Source of the DNA: CAZSNH01 sp052388455
GTDB taxonomy: Bacteria; Pseudomonadota; Alphaproteobacteria; Rhizobiales; Hyphomicrobiaceae
Assembly: GCA_052388455.1 (NCBI GenBank)
Contig: JBQTIA010000011.1
Span: 1-64,000 of the forward strand
Length of the DNA: 64,000 nt
Reading direction: 5' to 3'
The translations under genes were made by a program, and so were the position numbers. The notes under the pieces were generated by a model that worked only from the letters and a program-made list of their open reading frames with translations, ran no database searches and had not been told where the DNA came from. Shown one piece after another: positions 51,174 to 60,766 of this stretch (the first letter of the stretch is position 1; each line of letters starts with the position of its first letter).

Positions 51174-52906
51174 AGTCGTCCGACCTCAGCTAACGAGATG
51201 GCGTGCTTCGCAAGCCAGCGTTCCGTCAGCCACGAAACTCCGTGTCGCGCGCCGCGACTGTCGAGAAGGGCCGTCGTGTATGGAACCACCGCCGAAACCC
51301 GAAGCGGATCCATCCACCAGCCGAACACCCGGCGCTCGATCGAATGCCAGCGATCGGCGCCAAAGGGAGCACTGGCAGCCTTTGCCGCAAGCCGGATCGG
51401 GCGAATCCAACCCGGTGTGATCGTCTTCTTGTTGATGGGGATGCCGGTGAAAACTCCGCCCCAATTGTCGCTTTCAAGCACGCGCTTATAAAGGTTCTGG
51501 CCGAGCTTCAATGCAGGCGTCGCGCGCCGCCAGAAGTCGATGTACTCGTCGTCCCACAACGGCAGGCGCCAGGAGAGATCCAGCGCCTCGTAAGTTCGCT
51601 GGCCAGATACGACATACTTAGCCTGTCTATCCTGATACTCCAGCATCTCGTGTATTCCCGCCAGTCCTTCCGCAGAGTCCAGGGGCGCACCGGCGGCATC
51701 AATCTCGGCGGACAGAAGACGACCGACACATGTATCGTTCTGCCCCGTGGCAAGCAGCCGCCATAATCGAAAATGCTTGTTTACGAAGGTTCGAATGAGA
51801 CGATCGTGCCCTGCACAGAGGTCCGTGTTACCAGCAACATCCAACAATTGCGACGGCATATGGTTGCCGGTTATAAAGTCACCCGACTGCCCATTGACGA
51901 TGACGGCATCCTCAGGGATGTAACCGTCGCGCTTCAATTCGGTCACCGCCCTCCAGTCCTGCTCGAATGGTACGGAACAGCAAGCATCGGCGGCGGTCCA
52001 GAGTGCAGCCTCATGCTCTACGTCGACATACATCGCCGACTGCGAGCCAGATGTGAACGGCACAAATCGCCAGGGAAATCCGAGACGATCAGCAATGTGC
52101 CTAGCTGTCTCCGCCTCGTGATTTCCAGGACGCCCATAAGAAAAGAGCCGCACATTTCGAGCACCCACTTCCTTCAAGCCGGCGGCTATGAAACGGCTGT
52201 CAAAACCCGCCGACAAGGGCACGCAGATAGGACGTCCGCCGACACTCGCCACCAATCGCTCCATGAGGAAGCGGTGTAGTTCGGATAGCTTCTGCACGGG
52301 GCTGGGCAACTCGCTCGTCTGCCAGGCGTCGTAGACAAACCACCGAATCGTGTGGTGGCCGGCAACGTCGACGACGAGCGCTTCGCCCGGACGCAGTAAT
52401 GAGATGTCCCTATAGAGTGTCCCGGCGCCGATTGTATAGCCCGACATGGCGGCTGCGACTGCCTGATGGGAATCGAGGTTCGCACGACCGAGAAAAAGCA
52501 CGTCTCGGAGCCTCGTGGCCTGATCATCGATGCGCACAATGCCGTCACGCGCCGAAAACGCCAACGGCGTGGATCGAACGCGATCAACAGTAGCGATAAT
52601 CGTGCCCGGCACTTCGATGACAAGGGCGAAGTGTCCCGCAAGCCGGGACAGGGCCTGCGAAAGGTTAGCGCCGGCATTCGTACCTGAGACCAGAGAGAGT
52701 GCATGCCGCGCGGCACTTGCACCCTCCAGCGTAAGCGCGCCGTTGAACAGATACCCCTTAATAGAGACGCGCGCTTCACCGAAGCGATGCTCTGACCAGC
52801 CCCAACCCGGGCCGAGCGTGATCGACACACGCGGCATATCTTTAGGGCTGCCGTCCTCGCCAACAGCGTGCCAATCCCACTGAGCGACGTCTGTCGACTT
52901 CACCAT
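51170..52906 (-). CDS. Asparagine-synthase-like protein without glutaminase Cys
   Basis: A 578-residue AsnB-family protein. The N-terminal half keeps the fold pattern of the glutaminase domain (GHFALVIEVPGTIIATVDR) but has no Cys at position 2, so it cannot use glutamine in the usual way. The C-terminal ATP pyrophosphatase loop is ICVPLSAGFDSRFIAAGL, with SAGFDSR replacing SGGxDS. It keeps the plan of an adenylating amide ligase. In glycan loci such proteins are suspected of amidating uronic or nonulosonic acids; free ammonia or another amine would be the donor. It overlaps the deacetylase gene by 4 bp. Confidence 0.82.
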   Translation of the reverse strand: MVKSTDVAQWDWHAVGEDGSPKDMPRVSITLGPGWGWSEHRFGEARVSIKGYLFNGALTLEGASAARHALSLVSGTNAGANLSQALSRLAGHFALVIEVPGTIIATVDRVRSTPLAFSARDGIVRIDDQATRLRDVLFLGRANLDSHQAVAAAMSGYTIGAGTLYRDISLLRPGEALVVDVAGHHTIRWFVYDAWQTSELPSPVQKLSELHRFLMERLVASVGGRPICVPLSAGFDSRFIAAGLKEVGARNVRLFSYGRPGNHEAETARHIADRLGFPWRFVPFTSGSQSAMYVDVEHEAALWTAADACCSVPFEQDWRAVTELKRDGYIPEDAVIVNGQSGDFITGNHMPSQLLDVAGNTDLCAGHDRLIRTFVNKHFRLWRLLATGQNDTCVGRLLSAEIDAAGAPLDSAEGLAGIHEMLEYQDRQAKYVVSGQRTYEALDLSWRLPLWDDEYIDFWRRATPALKLGQNLYKRVLESDNWGGVFTGIPINKKTITPGWIRPIRLAAKAASAPFGADRWHSIERRVFGWWMDPLRVSAVVPYTTALLDSRGARHGVSWLTERWLAKHAISLAEVGRL

Positions 52907-53793
52907 CGGCGGGGATCCACAAGGTCGGCCGGGACATCACGGCCGGCGTCGAGGCAGGCATCGACCACCGCGTCCGGAACCTCACACATCCAAGCCTCGA
53001 CAAGGCCCTCGACCTGACTGGGTGTCTCGGCACCGAGAACTATGTCGCCGCCAGGAGCCAGACGACGTGCCGATGCAATCGCAAGTGCCAAGACGGATAC
53101 ATCCGATTGCCTTGCTATCTGTTTCAGCCTCGCAATGAATGGCCGGACGGCTGCAAGTCCAGCCGGTATCGCGTCTTCGGGCATGACCATTAGGCCTTGG
53201 GCTAGAACCGAACGCACGAACAAGGTGCGACCGCTCAACCGGAAATTTCGAATAGCTGTCGAGCGTGCACACGTCTGATTGAGCACACTGGCCGGAAACT
53301 GAACCATTCTGATCCGGAATTCATCCGGCAGTTCGTCCGCGTCATAGATCGAGACCCCGAAATCTCCGATGCGCCCCGACTCGAGGCAGCCGTCGATCCA
53401 TCGATCCATGCCTGCACCACCAAGGTCCGACGCACGATGCAAGAGCAGCCCCTGCACCCGTGCGGTCCCGAGACGTTTCAAACTTTCCGACAAAACCTTC
53501 TCTGCTCGCTCCGCTCCACTGCCAGCAAGTGGCGGAATCTTGGTCACGACCTCGATGACGGCCTTTCGCGACTTTTGCCACGCCCCGATGAGTTCTTCAG
53601 ACTCTCCATAGGAACGCGCGGTATCCAAACATGAAACCCCGTGGCTGTACGCGGCATCCAGGACAGCAAACGCCTGCTCCTTCGTCGGCTTACCGTTGCG
53701 GTTGGAAATTCCATATGGAAGCCCGAGTTGCACCGTGCCCAAGACGAACATGCCCATAGGACTGGCCCCCGAGCCTTTGTGTCCGAGAGGCAC
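52900..53793 (-). CDS. Aldo/keto reductase
   Basis: A 297-residue (alpha/beta)8-barrel NADPH reductase with the full tetrad D57, Y62 (DTARSYGESEE), K85 (VVTKI) and H119 (LLLHRAS). This short subtype is common in polysaccharide loci and may reduce a keto-sugar. The start is uncertain: GTG at 53793 has AGG six bases upstream, ATG at 53757 (MGMFVLGT) fits the family N-terminus, and GTG at 53826 gives the tightest packing. It overlaps the AsnB-like start by 7 bp. Confidence 0.85.
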   Translation of the reverse strand: MPLGHKGSGASPMGMFVLGTVQLGLPYGISNRNGKPTKEQAFAVLDAAYSHGVSCLDTARSYGESEELIGAWQKSRKAVIEVVTKIPPLAGSGAERAEKVLSESLKRLGTARVQGLLLHRASDLGGAGMDRWIDGCLESGRIGDFGVSIYDADELPDEFRIRMVQFPASVLNQTCARSTAIRNFRLSGRTLFVRSVLAQGLMVMPEDAIPAGLAAVRPFIARLKQIARQSDVSVLALAIASARRLAPGGDIVLGAETPSQVEGLVEAWMCEVPDAVVDACLDAGRDVPADLVDPRRW

Positions 53794-53841
53794 TTTTTTC
53801 CTATCCACTTCCCAAGACGTCTCCACGGCCGTTGTGCGCGC

Positions 53842-55788
53842 TCAATCCAACACGTTTTCGGCGGAAGAGGTGAAATCTTGCTCAAGCCGACCGTCAACAT
53901 TCGATGGCCGTGACGGCTGAAAGGACAACATAGCCTCGACACCGCGCACACCACATCCTTCGGGTCCGAAGATGTAGTGCGCCAGGAACTCGCGTCGAGC
54001 GGCTGCCTTGTCGCGCCAATGGAACGCAATTTCTTCATCGCTCCGGTTGAGTTCCAAGATCAGACGATCCGGCCAGTCGTCATTGCTGATGTCGAGATAA
54101 AAAACCGAATTCCTCATCTTCACGCGAACATCGGCCCGAAGAGGAGCACGAAGGTCTTCCAAATAAAAGATCGGCCTGTTCGCACCGAACGCCCATCCGA
54201 GCGTGCTCAAAGGTGATGACAGAATGATGATATCAGCCGCCGCTCTGAGGTATCGGAAGTCACCCGCTTTCACAACACGGACATTGTCCGCGCTCTCCGA
54301 AATGTCGCCATCATACGGATCGAGGTAGCGCGTAGTCGGATAGAGTTTGATCGCGGCGGTGCCGCGTACCTTTGGAAGAACCTTCGTCAGCATCGTTGAC
54401 TCGATGGCGTGCTCGCGATGATCTTCGAGTGAATGACTGATCTTGCGCATGTTGTTCTGAACTGCGCGTGCGAGATAGATTACGAGCCGGTTGCCCTTGC
54501 CGACCTTGAAGCGCCGCCTCGTGACGGCGCGCTGCAGGGGGGCAAGAGAAACGCGCCTCGTCTGCTCGGCAAGTCCTATTGCCGAAAACGCGGTCTCATT
54601 AAGCTCGCTTGCCTCGCGGTAAAATTCGACCGCCCCTTGACTACAAGCGAGATAGAGATCAGCCAGCCTTGGCTCGGACCAAGACCGGAGCGGCTCATGA
54701 AACCTGGACAACCCAGCCGAGACCCCGTGTTCGGCTACGACGATCGACACTCCTTCATGCCTCAGCCGCTCGGCCAGCGCAGCCTTATCGACTGACCCTA
54801 TCGTATTGGTGAGGAAGAAGGTCATGCGGCTGCGATCCGTCATAACTTTCGCAACGAATGCATTCGCCGTCTCGATGGCCGAACACCAGCATCGTGATGC
54901 GTCCATCAGTCTCTGACTTGCGATTCCCGCAATCAATCGAGTTCCAAGTGTCAGGCTTCGGTTGGCCAAGGCCTCGTCGAGCGCCGCAGCGACTTCTGAA
55001 GCTTCAGGCAATCCGCGGACAGGCTGCCCTGGCGGAGCCCCCATCATCTTCGGCATGACATTGAGCGTGGCGCCTGCTTTCAGCAAGTGAGGGAGCATTT
55101 CACGGACGGCCTCATTTTCCTGACCGATTAAAACAATCGGACCGGTGCCACGCCGATTGAGACCGTTCGCACCCGACACGAAGCGCAGCAGCCGTGACAC
55201 GACATTCGGGGCCGAGAAGTCGATCGCGGAAAGAATCCGATCGGACCAGACGCTCTCGTCAATCTGCTGATAGAGTGCCTTCTGATCGCCCGGGACAACA
55301 TCGAGCCTCGTAGTATTCAGGTCCACGGCTAGCACTGAGTAAAGCGTATCATAGCGGCCGATCTGGGGGTCACCGCCTCGCACGGGGCTCACCACGGCAC
55401 TTCCGGCAACCAGCCTCGTCCCTTCGTTCTTGCAGAACCGTTCCAATACCGCGCGCTTGAAGCACAACAGCCCGAGCAGCATCGAAAGGCTGGTGCAGAC
55501 TACGGGCGTAAGGCTCGGAAATCCGATCGCGGTCGCGATGCCGTCGATCCTGCGCTCTAGCAGGCGAACCGCATCGACAGCGGCCAGCCCAATCTCCCTA
55601 GAGCATTCGTCGGAAACGACCGCATCCGCCCAGATGACAGGCTCACCTGACTTGCCCAAGACCTCGGCGACTTGTGGCGACGTCGTATGCCAAGTGAGAC
55701 GGCCCTGCGCATGCGCACGAACAGCAGCGGCAGCTGCGAGCGACTCTACGAGTGCGTGCGTATCCAAAGTCCGGAAGACCGCAGTCAA
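53842..55788 (-). CDS. Large protein of unknown function, glycosyltransferase-like C-terminus
   Basis: A 648-residue cytoplasmic protein with no clear family assignment. The C-terminal third has SIVVAEHGVSAGLSRFHEP, LYLACSQGAVEFYREAS, IKLYPTTRYLDPYDGDIS and ILSSPLSTLGWAFGANRPIFYLED. Order and spacing recall the GT-B donor domain of surface-carbohydrate proteins (HPTR- and SPLST-type motifs). The N-terminal half is helical with no motif. It starts with TTG in a TTGA overlap with the acetyltransferase stop. A role as a polymer or teichoic-like glycosyltransferase is inferred only from this resemblance and context. Confidence 0.7.
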   Translation of the reverse strand: MTAVFRTLDTHALVESLAAAAAVRAHAQGRLTWHTTSPQVAEVLGKSGEPVIWADAVVSDECSREIGLAAVDAVRLLERRIDGIATAIGFPSLTPVVCTSLSMLLGLLCFKRAVLERFCKNEGTRLVAGSAVVSPVRGGDPQIGRYDTLYSVLAVDLNTTRLDVVPGDQKALYQQIDESVWSDRILSAIDFSAPNVVSRLLRFVSGANGLNRRGTGPIVLIGQENEAVREMLPHLLKAGATLNVMPKMMGAPPGQPVRGLPEASEVAAALDEALANRSLTLGTRLIAGIASQRLMDASRCWCSAIETANAFVAKVMTDRSRMTFFLTNTIGSVDKAALAERLRHEGVSIVVAEHGVSAGLSRFHEPLRSWSEPRLADLYLACSQGAVEFYREASELNETAFSAIGLAEQTRRVSLAPLQRAVTRRRFKVGKGNRLVIYLARAVQNNMRKISHSLEDHREHAIESTMLTKVLPKVRGTAAIKLYPTTRYLDPYDGDISESADNVRVVKAGDFRYLRAAADIIILSSPLSTLGWAFGANRPIFYLEDLRAPLRADVRVKMRNSVFYLDISNDDWPDRLILELNRSDEEIAFHWRDKAAARREFLAHYIFGPEGCGVRGVEAMLSFQPSRPSNVDGRLEQDFTSSAENVLD

Positions 55789-56393
55789 CTGACGCTGTCC
55801 TGGCGGCGCATGGCCTCCTCACGCACACTCCACTGTTCAGGAGTGCGGTGCAGCCTGTCGAAATCTTCGCGCAACATGGAAAGCGCGACCGCATCGTGGA
55901 ACCGTCCGTTCGACCAAACGAACTGGCGGAGTATTCCTTCGCGGGTCATCCCGACACGATCATTGCTGTCGAGCGAAGGACCGTTCTCGACCACCGCCGC
56001 CGACCAGATCCGGTTGAGGCCGAGATGGTGGAAACCGAAGCGAAGCAACAAGATCAGCGCTTCCGTACCATACCCCTTGCCCCTGTAGTCCGGATTGCCG
56101 ACCAGCCGGCCATAGAGTGCCACTCGATGCACCCAGTCGATCTGGCTGAGGCGGGCATTGCCGAAATGCTTGCCCGTCTTACGGTCGCAAACTGCGAACA
56201 GCACTGCGTTCTTTGGCTGCGACGAAATAAAGTACTGCTCAAGCATGTCGCGATTGACGGGAAAGCCTGCGGCGAGAATGTAGCTGTTCGCAGACGTGTC
56301 ATTGACCCACGACAAGTACTCGTCGGTGAGATCAGTGCGCTCGAAAGGCCGCAAGTAACACCTTTCGCCAAACACGCGGGCCCGTTCCAGCAT
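55785..56393 (-). CDS. GNAT-family N-acetyltransferase (RimJ/RimL-like)
   Basis: A 202-residue acetyl-CoA-dependent transferase. CYLRPFERTDLTDEYLSWVND is the typical start of this group, and the acetyl-CoA loop is GNPDYRGKGYGTEALILLLRFGF. In glycan loci such enzymes (for example PseH-like) acetylate amino-sugars. The class III aminotransferase further upstream in the locus could provide the amine acceptor. It lies 3 bp after the DUF4910 gene and overlaps the 648-residue protein by 4 bp. Confidence 0.88.
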   Translation of the reverse strand: MLERARVFGERCYLRPFERTDLTDEYLSWVNDTSANSYILAAGFPVNRDMLEQYFISSQPKNAVLFAVCDRKTGKHFGNARLSQIDWVHRVALYGRLVGNPDYRGKGYGTEALILLLRFGFHHLGLNRIWSAAVVENGPSLDSNDRVGMTREGILRQFVWSNGRFHDAVALSMLREDFDRLHRTPEQWSVREEAMRRQDSVS

Positions 56394-56396
56394 GAT

Positions 56397-57725
56397 CTAT
56401 GCGCGCTCCTGATTGAAGGGAGAAGGTCTGTCGTGCCGCTCGATAAGGCCTGCCTCGTAGAAACGATCGAGATAGGCCTTGACCGTGGAAATCGGCAGCT
56501 CAATCTCATAGGCAATGTCGATGACCGACTTGTCGCCATCGAGTTTGAGCATGATGGCTTCGGTTTTCAGGTTGAGCGGCCAGTCAACCCGCCAGTCGAC
56601 CCACAAGCCGTATCGCGAAAGCATTACGGGCCCCTTGAAAGTCCGCCGCGGGTAGTAATTTTGATCAAGCGCTGTCCACACGTCCATGCACACATTGAGA
56701 GCCTCGCCGAGATTCTCAGGCTTGATTAAATCCGGGTTATCGTCGGTCGTGTGGTATTCGCCATAAGGCCACCGCGTGAGTGATGGCGTTGGAATGTCGT
56801 AGCCGGGGCCATTGGTCACGATCTCGTCGCTGGCAACGACCTTGCGAAACGGACCTGTCCTCTCCTGGCCGTGCTTTCTGTGCTGGCGGAGAACCGCGAG
56901 AAACGCTCGATCGATCGTGCTGTCGCCCTGGCGGGAGTGTTGGAGCACGAAGCTGTTGTCATGGCCGACCATTTCACAGAACCAGGCGTACTTTACCTGC
57001 TCCATCAGTTCTGGATTGCTCGCGACCCAGGCGATGGTTCCGATTGTCTCGGGCACAATGAGAAGCCGAAATCCATGGCGCCGCGACGGGATGGTCGCAA
57101 TATTCCGCGACATTTCCAGCCCGACCACGAGACCCGCGATGCTGTCGTTGACCTGCGAGGGATGACAGATATTGGTGAGAAAGAGGATGTCTTCACGCGT
57201 CTCGCCCGGCAGATAGAAATCACCGATCACCATCGGCTCGGCCCCGAAGGATACATCGATGCGCCCTCGCACCGGCGTATCGTCGCTCAAACCGTCAATA
57301 TCCCTGTGACGAACGCAGAAGCCCCAGGAGCGTTCGTAGTACTTGAACTCCCACGGAATGGCATCAGGGCGTTCCGGGCGGCTCCAGAGATGACCCTTCA
57401 AGTCTCCCAGCGTGCCGTTGATTTCTCGCGGCAAGGAATAGGATAGGAGATGCAGAGGGTTTTCGTGAAAATCAGCCACCCGCCGTCCGGCAATTTCAAG
57501 CCAGGCTTCCCGAACATGATAGCGCTCCGGCACGATCCAGGTCAGCACTTCCAAGCCCGGGGCATAGCGATGCGTGGTGAAGTTCGCGTGCCCAAGTTCG
57601 ACGGCACACATTTCGACAGCCTTCTCGAGATCGTCGCTGTTCACGGTCCGGTGCATCGGCCAAAGCCGCGTCAGAAAATCGTGCATGCGCCCAGCGCTGC
57701 TATTGGCGCCGTCAACAGCCGACAT
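56397..57725 (-). CDS. DUF4910 aminopeptidase-like protein with C-terminal winged helix
   Basis: A 442-residue protein of the DUF4910/DUF2172 zinc-aminopeptidase-like family. Possible metal-binding residues include the His and Asp in NICHPSQVNDSIAGL, the Glu in WFCEMVGHDNS and the His in GEYHTTDDNPDLI. A short winged-helix-like domain closes the chain (VIDIAYEIELPISTVKAYLDRFYEAG). Such proteins recur in surface-polysaccharide loci, where their substrate is unknown. I prefer the ATG at 57725 with AGGGG five bases ahead; an in-frame ATG at 57740 overlaps the upstream stop (TGATG). Confidence 0.87.
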   Translation of the reverse strand: MSAVDGANSSAGRMHDFLTRLWPMHRTVNSDDLEKAVEMCAVELGHANFTTHRYAPGLEVLTWIVPERYHVREAWLEIAGRRVADFHENPLHLLSYSLPREINGTLGDLKGHLWSRPERPDAIPWEFKYYERSWGFCVRHRDIDGLSDDTPVRGRIDVSFGAEPMVIGDFYLPGETREDILFLTNICHPSQVNDSIAGLVVGLEMSRNIATIPSRRHGFRLLIVPETIGTIAWVASNPELMEQVKYAWFCEMVGHDNSFVLQHSRQGDSTIDRAFLAVLRQHRKHGQERTGPFRKVVASDEIVTNGPGYDIPTPSLTRWPYGEYHTTDDNPDLIKPENLGEALNVCMDVWTALDQNYYPRRTFKGPVMLSRYGLWVDWRVDWPLNLKTEAIMLKLDGDKSVIDIAYEIELPISTVKAYLDRFYEAGLIERHDRPSPFNQERA

Positions 57726-57739
57726 GTGTTCCCCTGCCA

Positions 57740-58648
57740 TCACCGCGCCACGGCTTCGACGACAAAGGCCGAGCAGAGAAGGTGGCCGCGCCAGTCGTGT
57801 GGATTGTCCTCCATTCGGAACGCCTCGCGGCGGAACACCTTGGGATCGACGCCGTCGCCCTCGAGGAGAGGCAGCGTCGGATGAAAATGATACCAATGAA
57901 TCACCGGATCAGTGAACCCGCCGTCCGCGAACATCTTGGCGATGGCCAAGGGATTGTGCATCCTCGCGCGGATAGCGTCGTAGCCGGGCTTGCCGGCCTC
58001 GGCCTTGGTCCGCAAGGCTGGCTTGTCCATGGCAAGCGTTTCTGCCAGCCTTTCGTCCGTGGCCTTGACGATTTCCGGGTCTACGCCGTGCAGCAGATCT
58101 TCGAGGATGTATCTGTGCGTGAACCGGTTCATGGTGAAAAGGTTGAAGAGGGCATTGCGGAACTCGACGAAGACTCGACCTCGGGGCACCAGGGCACGCC
58201 GAAGATTTTCGAGCACCAGAACCTCGTCATTGACGTGCGGCATCACGCCGAAACAAACTGCGGCGTCGAATAAGCCGCCATCCGTCAGCGACTGAAAGCT
58301 CTCGAACGACTCCACATTCCCCTCGATGACGTTCCGTTCCGGCAAGCCGGCATCGGTAAAGAGTTCCTTCGCCTTCTCCACCATTTCTGGCGTGAAATCG
58401 AAGCCTCGAACTTCGATTCCGAGTTCCGATACGCGCAGCATCGGCGTGCCTTCGCCGCAGCCCGCGTCCAGAACGCGCCTGGCACCGGTCGCAGCCAGGC
58501 GCTCCAACAGCCGGCGCAACCGGAAATACTCCGCCGGATAGGTCGCGCTGCTCTCCAACTGACTGGCATCGTAGTGATTGCGATAGGTCTGTGCGTTCAC
58601 GCTGTAATGCGAGATCACTGCACCGGTGACGGCATCGCGCTTGGCCAT
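57740..58648 (-). CDS. SAM-dependent methyltransferase (type 11/12-like)
   Basis: A 302-residue class I methyltransferase. Motif I is RVLDAGCGEGTPMLRVSELG near residue 58, the adenosine-binding GFDFTPEMVEKAKEL follows, and AAVCFGVMPHVNDEVLVLEN is the motif IV region. The C-terminal half has insertions with WYHFHPTLPLLEGDGVDP. Substrate unknown. It lies 14 bp after the aminotransferase gene in the same transcription unit. Confidence 0.87.
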   Translation of the reverse strand: MAKRDAVTGAVISHYSVNAQTYRNHYDASQLESSATYPAEYFRLRRLLERLAATGARRVLDAGCGEGTPMLRVSELGIEVRGFDFTPEMVEKAKELFTDAGLPERNVIEGNVESFESFQSLTDGGLFDAAVCFGVMPHVNDEVLVLENLRRALVPRGRVFVEFRNALFNLFTMNRFTHRYILEDLLHGVDPEIVKATDERLAETLAMDKPALRTKAEAGKPGYDAIRARMHNPLAIAKMFADGGFTDPVIHWYHFHPTLPLLEGDGVDPKVFRREAFRMEDNPHDWRGHLLCSAFVVEAVAR

Positions 58649-58662
58649 TTGCCGAATTCTCC

Positions 58663-59964
58663 CTAAGGCTTACGAAACACGTGTTGAACCTGTTCACCCA
58701 TCAAACGATTCGCGAGATCGCCCTGCTCCAGCCCCGTTCTCAGAACGGCGAAGGCCTCGTCATAAGCACGCAGCGTGGTGTCGACGTCGGCTTGCGTGTG
58801 CGCGTAAGACGGAGCGTGCCATCCGGCAGCGAGCACCCCGCGTGCAAGGCCCTCCTGCTGAAATACGCTCTTGAGCAATAGGCCGTCTCGCCCATCGCCC
58901 TTGAAGGACATGACGTGACGGGCCCCATAGCCGTCGACGCCGACAAAGCCTTCAAGACCGTGACGAGCGATGAGACCCCTCATGCCGGACATCAGTCCAA
59001 TGCCGAGCCGATCGGCATACTCGAGTACCGGTTCACGTTCGAGCACATCGAGTACTGCAGTGGCCGCTGCAATCCCCATGAGATCGCCACCGAATGTGAA
59101 CGAGAAAAACGCCTCACTCAGAACATCCATGACTTCGGCGCGTCCGAGCAGCACGGAGATCGGCACGCCATTGCCGATGGCTTTGCCGAAGCACGCCAGG
59201 TCTGGGGCCACGCCGAAACGGCCGTAAGCGCCTTGCCTGTGGATGCGGAAACCAGTCCAGCACTCGTCAAAAATGAGCACCGCACCGTGCTTGTCGCAAA
59301 GATGACGCACGTCCGCCAGATAGCCGGCAGTCGGCTCAACAATGCCCATAGGCTCCATGATAACTGCTGCTACTTGGCCCGCATGGGCATCGAGCAATCC
59401 CTCCAGTGCCTTCGCATCGTTGTATGTGAAGGGGATTGTGAGACGGCGGACGGCCTCGGGTACGCCCGCATGTCGGGTTGTTGTGCCCACATACCAATCT
59501 TGCCATCCGTGATAGCCGCAACAAAGCACGAGTTCGCGTCTCGTGTAGGCACGCGCCGCGCGGATGGCACCCGCAGTGGCATCAGAGCCGTTTTTGCCAA
59601 ACCGGACCCTCTCCGCATAGGGAAACCAAGCAATCAACCGCTCTGACAATTCGAGTTCAGAAAGTGTCGGCAGCGAAAAGGCTATCCCATCTTGCAACTG
59701 GGAGTGGATCGCGGCCGTCACCGCAGGGTGGTTGTGGCCGAGAAGCAGTGGGCCGAGCGCCATCGGCCAATCAATGAACTGGTTGCCATCCGCATCCCAC
59801 ACGTGTCCGCCGCTTGCCTTGACCGCAAAGACAGGAGCAACGCCGCGCGGGTACTGCGTCCAGGACTTTGAGAAGGTCTGCGCCTGCCCAGGAACGGCGT
59901 GCTCTGCCCGGCGCAGAAGTTCCAGCGAACGTGCATAGCGGACGGAGGGATTGTGCGAGGTCAT
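58663..59964 (-). CDS. Class III aminotransferase, glutamate-1-semialdehyde-mutase-like
   Basis: A 433-residue PLP enzyme. The Schiff-base lysine is K261 in CFGKAIGNGVPIS, and the aspartate that holds the pyridine nitrogen is D233 in IFDECWTGFR. Phosphate-binding RFGKNGSDAT near residue 125 and GYHGWQDW are also typical. HemL normally belongs to tetrapyrrole synthesis, but relatives beside cytidylyltransferase and NeuB genes, as here, probably aminate a sugar or keto-acid. I chose MTSHNPSVRY (59964); a longer frame to 60039 overlaps the upstream gene. Confidence 0.88.
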   Translation of the reverse strand: MTSHNPSVRYARSLELLRRAEHAVPGQAQTFSKSWTQYPRGVAPVFAVKASGGHVWDADGNQFIDWPMALGPLLLGHNHPAVTAAIHSQLQDGIAFSLPTLSELELSERLIAWFPYAERVRFGKNGSDATAGAIRAARAYTRRELVLCCGYHGWQDWYVGTTTRHAGVPEAVRRLTIPFTYNDAKALEGLLDAHAGQVAAVIMEPMGIVEPTAGYLADVRHLCDKHGAVLIFDECWTGFRIHRQGAYGRFGVAPDLACFGKAIGNGVPISVLLGRAEVMDVLSEAFFSFTFGGDLMGIAAATAVLDVLEREPVLEYADRLGIGLMSGMRGLIARHGLEGFVGVDGYGARHVMSFKGDGRDGLLLKSVFQQEGLARGVLAAGWHAPSYAHTQADVDTTLRAYDEAFAVLRTGLEQGDLANRLMGEQVQHVFRKP

Positions 59965-59983
59965 GACAGCTCGATCAGTCGGA

Positions 59984-60766
59984 TCATTGGGCTGCGCTCT
60001 CTCTGGCACGCGATTCGACAAGTCCGGCGTCTCGGACACCAGCTGCGTTGATGTTCCTGATGTCGGGACGGGCCCTCATGACTGCGAGAATGCTGCGCCA
60101 TGAGGCACGAGCGAGGCCCTCGGCACCCATAACGCCAACCAATGCACGAAGCATCAGATAGTCTGCCGCGCCATCAACGGTCCAGCGTTGATCCTCGGCT
60201 TGCTCCGGACAGCTGACGTTCCCGGCGGTCAGCAAACTGCCGCCCTCCAGAGGCGAATTGCGCCACATCCAGGGTACCACGTGCTCGCGCTCCGTTGGGC
60301 GGCGCGCTTCGGCGCAGGCCCTTTCCAAGGTCGCCCGAGTGAAAGTGGAAACGTCTAATCCGTCCGGCCAAGTTGGTGGATGCACATTAGTGCAGTAGTC
60401 TAAGTCCTCCGCACGCCGTCGTTCCACGACCAGTTCGATCACTTCCGGATCGGCCAACGGGCAATCGCCCGTCAAGCGCACGATGACGCCGGCGTTCAGA
60501 GCTTGCGCCGCCCCGCAATATCGGCTCAGCAGATCTTTTTCGGAGCCTCGGAAGACCGCGATGCCGAGCCCGCCGGCAATCTCGGCCAGGGCTTCGTTGC
60601 CCAAGTCCTCCGAAACCGCCAGCGCCACCTCGTCGATGCCCCGCGTTCGCGCGACCCGCTGCACCATGAAAGAGATCAACGGCTGGCCGCCGATTTCATA
60701 AAGCACCTTGCCGGGGAGACGGGTCGAGGCCAGGCGCGCCTGAATAATTGCAACCGTCCGGCTCAT
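59984..60766 (-). CDS. SpsF-like cytidylyltransferase
   Basis: A 260-residue nucleotidyltransferase. The N-terminal signature IIQARLASTRLPGKVL and LSRYCGAAQALNA, VIVRLTGDCPLADPEVIE are those of SpsF/PseF-like and CMP-sugar synthetases. It probably activates a nonulosonic acid or other acidic sugar with CTP. The stop lies 19 bp before the aminotransferase and the start overlaps the GT2 stop (ATGA), placing it directly beside the NeuB-family gene in function. Confidence 0.88.
   Translation of the reverse strand: MSRTVAIIQARLASTRLPGKVLYEIGGQPLISFMVQRVARTRGIDEVALAVSEDLGNEALAEIAGGLGIAVFRGSEKDLLSRYCGAAQALNAGVIVRLTGDCPLADPEVIELVVERRRAEDLDYCTNVHPPTWPDGLDVSTFTRATLERACAEARRPTEREHVVPWMWRNSPLEGGSLLTAGNVSCPEQAEDQRWTVDGAADYLMLRALVGVMGAEGLARASWRSILAVMRARPDIRNINAAGVRDAGLVESRARESAAQ

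Noticed and set aside
52900..53826. Frameshift at the aldo/keto reductase N-terminus
   Set aside because: The odd first residues are better explained by an internal GTG or ATG start; the catalytic tetrad and full length are intact.
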